DNA of 11,963 bases from an uncultured Chloroflexota bacterium (GTDB lineage Bacteria; Chloroflexota; Anaerolineae; Aggregatilineales; Phototrophicaceae), in assembly GCA_937988705.1 (NCBI GenBank), contig CALKIA010000444.1, positions 1 to 11,963 of the forward strand. The letters are read 5' to 3'. The notes under the pieces are model-generated. The model was not told the DNA's origin. It saw only the letters and a program-made list of their open reading frames with translations, and searched no databases. Below are positions 6,828 through 11,963 of this stretch, piece after piece (position 1 is the first letter of the stretch; each line of letters opens with the position of its first letter). The position numbers and the translations under genes are program-made.

Positions 6828-7693
6828 CGACGCACACGCTCGAACATAAGCAAATCAGCACCAATGGTGTAGCGCTCCACGTCGTTCAAGCGGGCGACCC
6901 TAACGGCGAACTTGTTATTTTGCTGCACGGCTTCCCGGAATTCTGGTATGGCTGGCGTAAGCAGATCGAGTATCTGGCAGCGGCGGGTTACTGGGTGTGG
7001 GCGCCAGATCAGCGCGGCTACAACCTGAGCGAAAAGCCCCAGGGCATCGACGCCTATAAGATCAGCACGCTCGCCGCCGACATCGTCGGATTGATCGACG
7101 CGGCGGAGCGGGAGCAAGCCTACGTCGTCGGGCATGACTGGGGCGCGGCCGTCGCCTGGACGGTCGCCATCCGCCACGCAGAGCGCGTCAAGAAGCTGGC
7201 GATCCTTAATGTGCCGCATCCAAAAATCATGCAGCAAACGATCATGTCCAGCCCGGCGCAGATGCTCAAGAGCTGGTATATCGGCTTCTTCCAGCTTCCG
7301 GTCATCCCCGAACTGTTCAGCAGTGCCGGTGACTTCTATTTCTCCGCGCAAGCCCTGCTCAAAACGAGCAAACCGGGCACCTTCAGCGCGGCTGATATGG
7401 CCGAATATGTCCGCGCATGGCAGCAGCCCGGCGCGCTGTCGTCAATGATTAACTGGTATCGAGCCATGGGTCGGCGCTTAGACGACGGCGCGTTCTCCGC
7501 TAACCCGCGCGTCACCGTGCCGACGATCATCATCTGGGGCGCGCAGGATCGTTTTCTCGAACGAGGGATGGCACAGGCGAGCACTACCCTGTGCGCTGAT
7601 GCGCGCGTAATCTATTTTGAGGATGCGACGCATTGGGTACAACACGAGAAGCCCAACGAGGTCAACGCGCTGCTGAGCGAGTTCTTGCGCTAA
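6824..7693 (+). CDS. Alpha/beta hydrolase, epoxide hydrolase type
   Basis: A protein of 289 residues starting at the ATG that overlaps the previous stop (ATGA), a sign of translational coupling; the frame is open further upstream but that part is only the shadow of the femX gene. Family hallmarks are complete: oxyanion-hole HGFP at 35-38, DQRGYNLSEKP at 62-72, nucleophile elbow VGHDWGA with D105, cap-domain tyrosines at about Y152 and Y212 (family tyrosines activate the epoxide), acid residue D242 in WGAQDRF, and catalytic H270 in DATHWVQHEKP. An aspartate nucleophile points to epoxide hydrolase or haloalkane dehalogenase chemistry rather than esterase; the HGFPEFWYGW and two-tyrosine pattern favours epoxide hydrolase. 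There is no signal peptide, so it is cytoplasmic. The natural substrate and the reason for its coupling to femX genes are unknown. Confidence 0.88.
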   Translation: MTTHTLEHKQISTNGVALHVVQAGDPNGELVILLHGFPEFWYGWRKQIEYLAAAGYWVWAPDQRGYNLSEKPQGIDAYKISTLAADIVGLIDAAEREQAYVVGHDWGAAVAWTVAIRHAERVKKLAILNVPHPKIMQQTIMSSPAQMLKSWYIGFFQLPVIPELFSSAGDFYFSAQALLKTSKPGTFSAADMAEYVRAWQQPGALSSMINWYRAMGRRLDDGAFSANPRVTVPTIIIWGAQDRFLERGMAQASTTLCADARVIYFEDATHWVQHEKPNEVNALLSEFLR

Positions 7694-7700
7694 CAGCTTC

Positions 7701-7815
7701 TAACCATTGGTGCTAGTTCGTGGTTCTAAACGGATGGTATAGGGTCTGTAGGGGCAAGGCATGCCTTGCCCCTACGAAAATCTTCTCTCAAATTGGCAAC
7801 TAGCACCAATGGTTA
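7701..7815. repeat. MITE-like element: 18-bp inverted ends around a 28-bp palindrome
   Basis: The left end at 7701-7718 (TAACCATTGGTGCTAGTT) is repeated perfectly in inverted orientation at 7798-7815. The 115-bp interval has no coding capacity and carries a perfect 28-bp palindrome at 7748-7775. If the outermost TA on each side is a target duplication, the 16-bp ends resemble elements moved by IS630/mariner-type transposases. No transposase is present in the window. It lies between two convergent genes, 7 bases after the hydrolase stop. Confidence 0.65.
7748..7775. repeat. Perfect 28-bp palindrome (GTAGGGGC family)
   Basis: GTAGGGGCAAGGCA followed by its exact reverse complement, then GAAAA. 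It shares its outer GTAGGG/CCCTAC edge and inner GGCATGCC core with the terminator-like repeat at 4541. No T run follows on either strand, so it is a strong hairpin or cruciform but not an obvious terminator. Confidence 0.8.
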
Positions 7816-7825
7816 CTAGCCAAGC

Positions 7826-7854
7826 GGACGCGATAAATCGCGTCCCTACGAAAA
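7826..7854. repeat. Palindromic repeat GGACGCGAT-AA-ATCGCGTCC with CTACGAAAA edge
   Basis: Nine-base arms (7826-7834 and 7837-7845) flank an AA centre, followed by CTACGAAAA. The edge CCCTACGAAAA is the same as at 7771-7779, but the core differs. The 19 bases at 7836-7854 are repeated exactly at 7925-7943. Confidence 0.75.
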
Positions 7855-7876
7855 CAGACTTGGCGAAGATCGTTGA

Positions 7877-7917
7877 CTCCCCTCCCTGAATTCGGGGAGA
7901 GGCGGGGATGGGTTCGG
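7877..7917. repeat. GC-rich dispersed repeat, copy 1
   Basis: The 17 bases at 7883-7899 (TCCCTGAATTCGGGGAG) are identical to 9377-9393, and the flanks (GACTCCCC to the left, AGGCGGGGATGGGT to the right) are similar to those of the second copy. It is a partial, imperfect hairpin. Located just downstream of the TIR gene stop. Confidence 0.7.
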
Positions 7918-7924
7918 ACAGCGC

Positions 7925-7943
7925 AATCGCGTCCCTACGAAAA
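7925..7943. repeat. Half copy of the 7826 palindromic repeat
   Basis: AATCGCGTCCCTACGAAAA is identical to 7836-7854, 89 bases upstream, in the same orientation. The left arm of the palindrome is missing here, so this is a truncated copy. It ends 17 bases before the stop of the TIR gene. Confidence 0.75.
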
Positions 7944-7959
7944 TTTACACCAACACGCT

Positions 7960-9273
7960 TCAAGTCAAGTCTACATTCAGAACAGCGCGGCGATAGGGCA
8001 GCATAATGCGATGAATTCGCCCGATGAGTTCCGCTTCGTTGTCGTACTTATGAATCTGCGGGTTGCCCAGCATCACGGGTGGGCGATGGGTTTCCCCACT
8101 TTGGACATAATAGATATGCACATCCGCGCCAATCGCAATCCCCGACTCGATCAGGATATTGGCGCGCATCCCCGTCAAATCAGCCACCATTACGAACGCA
8201 CCCTTGATCTGATCGATGATCACCCGGTAGATGTCATTGCGCTCGCTGATATCCACGCCAAAACGGCACGGCATCCCGGTCACACGCTGAATCACCTCGC
8301 GGATCATCGTATTGCGGTCTTCGTTTTCCGGGTTGATATCCGTCGAGTAGAAGACGTAATGCGCGTGTTTCGGTTCGTCCAGCGCCCGGTCGTGCAGCAG
8401 CGCCGCCGCCTGCTCGATGGGCGAACCGTCCGCCCGATCAAAACCCGGCGCCATTGAAAACACCACAACGTCGATGGCGCTGTCGAGTTGACCGGGTTCC
8501 AGCGTCACACGCGGATCTTTGACGATCACAATCGGGAGTCCGACTGCCGCCGCCAAGTCAAGTTCGCGCACAATATACTTGGACGTACCGCCGAACTCTT
8601 TCGAGGCTTCATCGGCGCGGTATGGCACAATCGCCAAAAACCCGCGGCAGCTTTCCATGATCGCCCGGATGCGCTCCCGTTGATCGCGTCCCTTGAAGTT
8701 AGGTTGATCCTTCGCATCGCCGATCAAGCGAAAACCGGCTTGGTCGAAGTAGCGGTTGATGTAGCGTACGGCGGGCTGTTCCGCTTCGTCCCAGCCATAG
8801 CTCACATAGATGTCGGTCGTCGTGCCGAAGTTGAGTGACAAATCCATCGGGTACATAGCGCCGAGCAGTTGACGGCAAAACTCGTCCGTCACAATGCCAT
8901 TCGCCATGTCGAGAAACAAGGCATCCGCCATGAAACCATCTTCGATCGTGCAATCGTCCACGCGCACGGCAATGATGCGAAACTGCGGATACGACACCTG
9001 ATGATTGAAAGCGCGCTCGTACTCCCGCTTGACCCAGGTCGATTTCAGCGACTCCTGCGAGATCAACCGGATGATGCAGCGTGAGGAGGCAATCCCCTGT
9101 TCGATCTTGCTGGCAAAACTGTCGCCACCTTCAATCGCCGTGCCATCGTACCAAATATTCAGGCCAGCCACCTGCCGCAGCCATTGATGCAGCTTGTCGG
9201 CAATCGCTTTGTTTTTGTGGGAATAACTCAAGAAGGCATGAGCTTGGCGTTTGGCTATCGGCAGCGCGGGCAT
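7960..9273 (-). CDS. TIR-domain protein with two further Rossmann-like modules (candidate NAD-cleaving effector)
   Basis: A soluble protein of 437 residues, without signal peptide or membrane helix. The ATG at 9271-9273 follows GGGGGA with 8 bases spacing. Residues 11-145 form a TIR domain: AFLSYSHKN at 13-21, IWYDG at 40-44, IRLISQES at 68-75, and WVKREYERAF at 80-89, where E84 aligns with the catalytic glutamate of NAD-hydrolysing TIR domains. A second module at about 152-298 starts DIYVSYGWDE and has a similar layout ending in SKYIVRELDLAAAVGLP (E237). A third module at about 303-437 contains ADLTGMRANILIESGIA (365-381), the layout of nucleoside deoxyribosyltransferase-like and TIR-like folds, with E376. 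TIR proteins in bacteria commonly degrade NAD or make cyclic ADP-ribose signals in anti-phage defence. No Thoeris, CBASS or pAgo partner is visible nearby. Identification of domain 1 is firm; that of domains 2 and 3 is tentative. Confidence 0.85.
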   Translation of the reverse strand: MPALPIAKRQAHAFLSYSHKNKAIADKLHQWLRQVAGLNIWYDGTAIEGGDSFASKIEQGIASSRCIIRLISQESLKSTWVKREYERAFNHQVSYPQFRIIAVRVDDCTIEDGFMADALFLDMANGIVTDEFCRQLLGAMYPMDLSLNFGTTTDIYVSYGWDEAEQPAVRYINRYFDQAGFRLIGDAKDQPNFKGRDQRERIRAIMESCRGFLAIVPYRADEASKEFGGTSKYIVRELDLAAAVGLPIVIVKDPRVTLEPGQLDSAIDVVVFSMAPGFDRADGSPIEQAAALLHDRALDEPKHAHYVFYSTDINPENEDRNTMIREVIQRVTGMPCRFGVDISERNDIYRVIIDQIKGAFVMVADLTGMRANILIESGIAIGADVHIYYVQSGETHRPPVMLGNPQIHKYDNEAELIGRIHRIMLPYRRAVLNVDLT

Positions 9274-9308
9274 GGCTAAAATCCCCCAAAATCACGAGCG
9301 TTGCTCTG

Positions 9309-9336
9309 ATTGTAAACGGATTCAGTGGGGACACAA
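9309..9336 (-). promoter_or_regulatory. Possible promoter of the TIR gene
   Basis: On the minus strand, TACAAT (9309-9314) is one base from the -10 consensus, and TTGTGT (9331-9336) lies 16 bases upstream as a weak -35. Transcription would start near 9302, about 30 bases before the ATG. This would let the TIR gene be expressed on its own rather than from the upstream gene. Confidence 0.4.
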
Positions 9337-9361
9337 ACGATCCGAGCGTGATGAAGAAGAC

Positions 9362-9407
9362 CCGACCTCCGACCCTTCCCTGAATTCGGGGAGGGGCCGG
9401 GGGTCGG
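9362..9407. repeat. GC-rich dispersed repeat, copy 2, long imperfect hairpin
   Basis: Two nested stems are visible: an outer one (9362-9370 with 9399-9407, one G-T pair) and an inner one (9373-9380 with 9388-9395, one G-T pair) around the loop TGAATTC. It shares a 17-base identity with copy 1 at 7883-7899, same orientation. It sits between the stop of the TPR gene and the predicted TIR promoter and could limit read-through, but no T run follows. Confidence 0.7.
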
Positions 9408-9440
9408 TGAACGGACGGCGCACACACTCTCCAACGCGCC

Positions 9441-10328
9441 TTAGAAATCCGAAAACTTCTCCACGCCAATGAAGTACACGCCCACGCTTTCATCCTTACG
9501 CCCTAACACCCGCACCATCCATTCGCCCGTGGCGTTGATCTCGCACGTCAGCGCGATATTGTTGTCCCCCTCCAAGATCCGATCACTCTGGCAGGCTGCG
9601 ACGACCTTCCGGCCATTCGGATTGACGAGGGCGACATTCCGGCTGACGCGATTGGCCGTCAGCGAGAGGAACTGGATATACACAGCGTAGGTTTCGCCTA
9701 TCCGCGCCTGGAACGTGTACCCGTGGACATAACCGGGATCGAGCACATTGGTATCACGCTGGAGCGCGGGCTTGATCTGGGCCGGTTCGACGCGCATCAC
9801 GGCATCGCTCAGATCGATGAGCGGCACGCCGCCGATTTCATTTACAGGTTGCGGCCCACCCGTGACAATCGTGATCGCGGTGATGGGGCCAGTGATCAGC
9901 CCAACCAGATTGAGCGTGATCGCCGTGCATGACCCACTGAAAACCAGCAGCAGCAGCAGAATCAGTAGGCGGCGGCCCCAATTCACGGGCTTGCGCTTCG
10001 GCTTTTTGAGCGGCGGCAGAGCCTTCGCGCTGACCGCGGCGCTTGCCTGTGCTGACGTTTGGCGCTGCTGTTCCTTCTGTTGTTCAGCCAGTGGTTTTGC
10101 GCCCTCCAGCTTGAACAGCAGCCGATTTGCCTCGTTGTGGTAGGGGTCAAGCGCGAGTGCGCGGCGCAAGCAGTCAATGGCTTGCTCCGGGGTGTTCGCC
10201 GCCTTTGCCGCTAACACCCACAGATCGGCGCTTGGACTAGCTTTCAGGAGCGGCAGGAGCAGTGCTTGCGCGGTTTTCTTGTCACCTGCTTGGAGTGCAG
10301 CTTTGATGGGCTGGGGATCGACAGGCAT
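9441..10328 (-). CDS. TPR-like, single-membrane-span protein with extracytoplasmic beta domain
   Basis: Not assigned to a named family. The 295-residue product starts at the ATG at 10326-10328 with AGGTGAG 6 bases upstream. Residues 3-75 are helical and TPR-like (TPEQAIDCLRRALALDPYHNE at about 46-66 spans one typical repeat). A charged, Q/A-rich linker (80-115) with a basic patch KKPKRKP leads to a membrane helix at about 120-141. The C-terminal part (about 195-295) is predicted outside the membrane and looks like a beta-sandwich of the pre-peptidase C-terminal type: HGYTFQARIGETYAVYIQF, then NVALVNPNGRKVV, and TGEWMVRVLGR. Two cysteines, C246 and C262, could form a disulfide. The design suggests a link between a cytoplasmic partner and the cell envelope. 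It is 165 bases downstream of the alpha-2-macroglobulin gene and on the same strand; joint function is a guess. Confidence 0.75.
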   Translation of the reverse strand: MPVDPQPIKAALQAGDKKTAQALLLPLLKASPSADLWVLAAKAANTPEQAIDCLRRALALDPYHNEANRLLFKLEGAKPLAEQQKEQQRQTSAQASAAVSAKALPPLKKPKRKPVNWGRRLLILLLLLVFSGSCTAITLNLVGLITGPITAITIVTGGPQPVNEIGGVPLIDLSDAVMRVEPAQIKPALQRDTNVLDPGYVHGYTFQARIGETYAVYIQFLSLTANRVSRNVALVNPNGRKVVAACQSDRILEGDNNIALTCEINATGEWMVRVLGRKDESVGVYFIGVEKFSDF

Positions 10329-10418
10329 GAGGTCTCACCTTTGACGGTTGAGGGGAAGCAATGTCGTTGAATCTCATTCTATGCGTGGTTGTCCGGCAAT
10401 TCCATAAACCTTCGCTGT

Positions 10419-10441
10419 CCCCGCTCTGCTCAGAGCAGGGG
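10419..10441. repeat. Hairpin repeat, copy 1 (CCCCGCTCTG / CAGAGCAGGGG)
   Basis: Ten-base arms around a CT centre, with one extra A in the right arm. An almost identical unit lies 40 bases on at 10459. The region is between two minus-strand genes. No T run follows, so terminator activity is uncertain. Confidence 0.7.
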
Positions 10442-10452
10442 CCAGCGCTGAG

Positions 10453-10487
10453 GTTTTCCCCCGCTCTGCTCAGAGCGGGGTCAAAAC
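10453..10487. repeat. Hairpin repeat, copy 2, downstream of the alpha-2-macroglobulin gene
   Basis: A perfect 10-bp inverted repeat (10459-10468 with 10471-10480) around CT, extended by GTTTT at 10453-10457 pairing with AAAAC at 10483-10487. On the minus strand it begins 7 bases after the stop of the alpha-2-macroglobulin gene and could stabilise or end that transcript, although the downstream run is AAAAC on that strand, not T. Confidence 0.65.
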
Positions 10488-10493
10488 GCGTAT

Positions 10494-11963
10494 TTACTCC
10501 GCCGCCGTCTCAATCGTGAACAGCGACCCCGCCCCGCGCCCGTAGACTTCGGGGAAGTAGAACTCGTACGCTGTCGGCGGGATGACGTTGTACACGCCCG
10601 GCAACCCCGCGCGGATGGTGTACACATATTCGTAAGTTCCCGCCGGGAGATAGTCGCTGTACAGCACAACCTTCTCGTCGCGGAATTCGATGTTGCTGAA
10701 GTACCACCAACCCCAACCATAGCTCAGCGGATCTTCGAGGTTGAGTTCCGGCTGCGTGCCGATCTGCTGACTGGTGTTCAGGTTCGGGTCAACCGCATCC
10801 GACCCCGCCGGGATCGGGTCTTCGATCACCACGTAATGCACGCTGTTCGGCACAATCACCGTCAGGCGCACCTGCACCGTATCGCCAACGTTCGCCGAGG
10901 TGACTGTTTCATCGCCGATGGTATAGCGCCGATCGACGATGATGCCGCGATCCAGCGGTTCGACTTCGGGCACGGGCAGGAACACCCGCAGATGTGCGGT
11001 GTAGTACAGTGCGCCTGCGCCCGCCGTCCGTTCGATCACCAGTTCGTTCGCCGTGTCGGTGAGCAGCTGCGCGATGTCAATCGTCGTGGTGAAGTCGGCG
11101 CGCGGATCGATCACCGCCAGCTCGTTGAGCACCTCGCCGTTGAGCGTCGCGCTGTAGCTGTAATCTGGCTCCAGTTCGCCGCTCAAAACCATCCAATCCG
11201 TCAGCGCCATGACCGCCCACGCCGTTTCCTGTGTCGTCTCCCATGCATCGACCGTACGCTGACTCACCAGATAGCGCACCACGTTCGGCAGCAGGTCGTT
11301 TTGCGGATCGGTCTGGATCAGCGCTTGCAGCGCGATCGCCGTCGTGCGCGTGTCTGTGTTCCAGTTCCAGCGATCGACGTCGCCATCCCAATGCGCGCCC
11401 GTCGCGCTCAGCACCGCCGCGTTGAGCAGATCCGATTCCAGCGTATCGATGCGCGTATCGTCCGCGTTGATCGTGTGCAGCGCCATCATCAGGTAGGCTT
11501 TAGCGTACAGTGCCAGCCGTTCGCGGCTTTCATACAGTGTGGTCGAGCGCCCGACATCGGCATCACCCGTCCGCGCCAGCGCATACAGCACGAACGCCTG
11601 CCGGTTGAGCCGCCATGTGTCCACGTTGAGCCCCGGCGTGATGAATGACGAGCGCAGATAGCTTTGCGCGCGCCGAATCACGCTGTCTTCAATCGGGAAG
11701 CCCTGCTGTTGTGCCTCGTACAGGCCGATGAGCGCATACGCGGTCGTCAGCGCGTTGGCGTCGCTGTTGACGAACCAGCCCCACCCACCGTTGACCTTTT
11801 GCGTCGCCAGCAATTGCTGAATCCCGTAGTTGACGTTGAATTCCAGACCATCACGCAGCGCGTTATCCTGCAAGTCAAACGCAGCCAGCGCGCGGAAGGT
11901 GATGATATTGGGCAGGAAGCGGCTCACCGTCTGTTCCACGCATTGATACGGGAAGTTTTCGAG
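10494..11963 (-). CDS. Bacterial alpha-2-macroglobulin, C-terminal part with thioester domain (runs off the right edge)
   Basis: The frame is open through the right edge, so the visible 489 residues are the C-terminal part of a much larger protein; a GTG at 11937-11939 is an internal valine, not a start. The first visible residues read LENFPYQCVEQTVSRFLP, with the CxEQ motif whose Cys and Gln form the reactive thioester used to trap proteases. The following roughly 290 residues are the helical thioester domain, including GGWGWFVNSDANALTTAYAL, and the remainder is the beta-rich C-terminal macroglobulin domain (for example DTVQVRLTVIVPNSVHYVVI). Bacterial members are anchored or periplasmic envelope proteins thought to capture attacking proteases, often linked to a class A penicillin-binding protein gene, which would lie outside this window if present. 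Signal peptide and bait region are not visible. Confidence 0.9.
   Translation of the reverse strand, partial: LENFPYQCVEQTVSRFLPNIITFRALAAFDLQDNALRDGLEFNVNYGIQQLLATQKVNGGWGWFVNSDANALTTAYALIGLYEAQQQGFPIEDSVIRRAQSYLRSSFITPGLNVDTWRLNRQAFVLYALARTGDADVGRSTTLYESRERLALYAKAYLMMALHTINADDTRIDTLESDLLNAAVLSATGAHWDGDVDRWNWNTDTRTTAIALQALIQTDPQNDLLPNVVRYLVSQRTVDAWETTQETAWAVMALTDWMVLSGELEPDYSYSATLNGEVLNELAVIDPRADFTTTIDIAQLLTDTANELVIERTAGAGALYYTAHLRVFLPVPEVEPLDRGIIVDRRYTIGDETVTSANVGDTVQVRLTVIVPNSVHYVVIEDPIPAGSDAVDPNLNTSQQIGTQPELNLEDPLSYGWGWWYFSNIEFRDEKVVLYSDYLPAGTYEYVYTIRAGLPGVYNVIPPTAYEFYFPEVYGRGAGSLFTIETAAE

Noticed and set aside
7960..9273. TIR gene as part of a Thoeris system
   Set aside because: Thoeris needs a ThsA-type NAD-binding effector gene next to the TIR gene; the neighbours are a convergent hydrolase and a TPR-membrane protein, neither of which fits.
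10376..10381. TAGAAT on the minus strand as promoter of the TPR gene
   Set aside because: The -10 is close to consensus, but no -35 is found at 16-18 bases, so it is not listed as a feature.
10419..10480. Possible CRISPR (two repeats separated by about 17 bases)
   Set aside because: Only two units, each a near-perfect hairpin with a 2-base centre, spacer too short, and no cas genes in the window.
10836..11648. Plus-strand open frame of 270 codons opposite the alpha-2-macroglobulin gene
   Set aside because: R/H/Q-rich antisense shadow; the minus-strand frame shows a conserved thioester motif and domain pattern.

Overview
This window looks like a chromosomal segment of a GC-rich, free-living bacterium, most likely a member of the Chloroflexota (Anaerolineae-like). 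That placement is an inference. It rests on the mix of complex I membrane genes, FemX-type proteins, a bacterial alpha-2-macroglobulin, and abundant short palindromic repeats between genes. No rRNA, tRNA or phylogenetic marker gene is present to confirm it.

Region 1 (1-2953, minus strand) is a tight operon of complex I (NADH:quinone oxidoreductase) membrane subunits in the order nuoA, nuoH, nuoJ, nuoK, nuoL; nuoL runs off the left edge. Gaps are 9-33 bases and each gene has a purine-rich ribosome binding site. A strong promoter-like sequence (TTGCAA, 17 bases, TATACT) lies at 3063-3091. The peripheral-arm genes nuoB, C, D, E, F, G and I are absent from between these genes, so this is a membrane-arm-only cluster.

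Region 2 (3218-7693, plus strand) starts with an unrecognised secreted protein. After its signal peptide it is built of four repeats of about 103 residues, each with one cysteine. A palindromic repeat followed by a T run probably ends that transcript. An extended -10 promoter then opens a three-gene operon: two tandem FemABX-family aminoacyltransferases (peptidoglycan cross-bridge type) and an alpha/beta hydrolase of the epoxide hydrolase type, whose start overlaps the previous stop by 4 bases.

Region 3 (7694-7959) separates convergent genes and is packed with repeats: a 115-bp MITE-like element with 18-bp inverted ends around a 28-bp palindrome, a second palindrome sharing the CCCTACGAAAA edge, a half copy of it, and a GC-rich repeat.

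Region 4 (7960-11963, minus strand) holds, in transcription order from the right edge, the C-terminal part of an alpha-2-macroglobulin with an intact CxEQ thioester motif, a TPR-transmembrane-beta-domain protein, and a 437-residue protein with an N-terminal TIR domain followed by two further Rossmann-like modules. The TIR protein resembles a stand-alone NAD-cleaving immune or toxin effector and is the most interesting gene here. Its gene lies between two direct copies of a GC-rich repeat.
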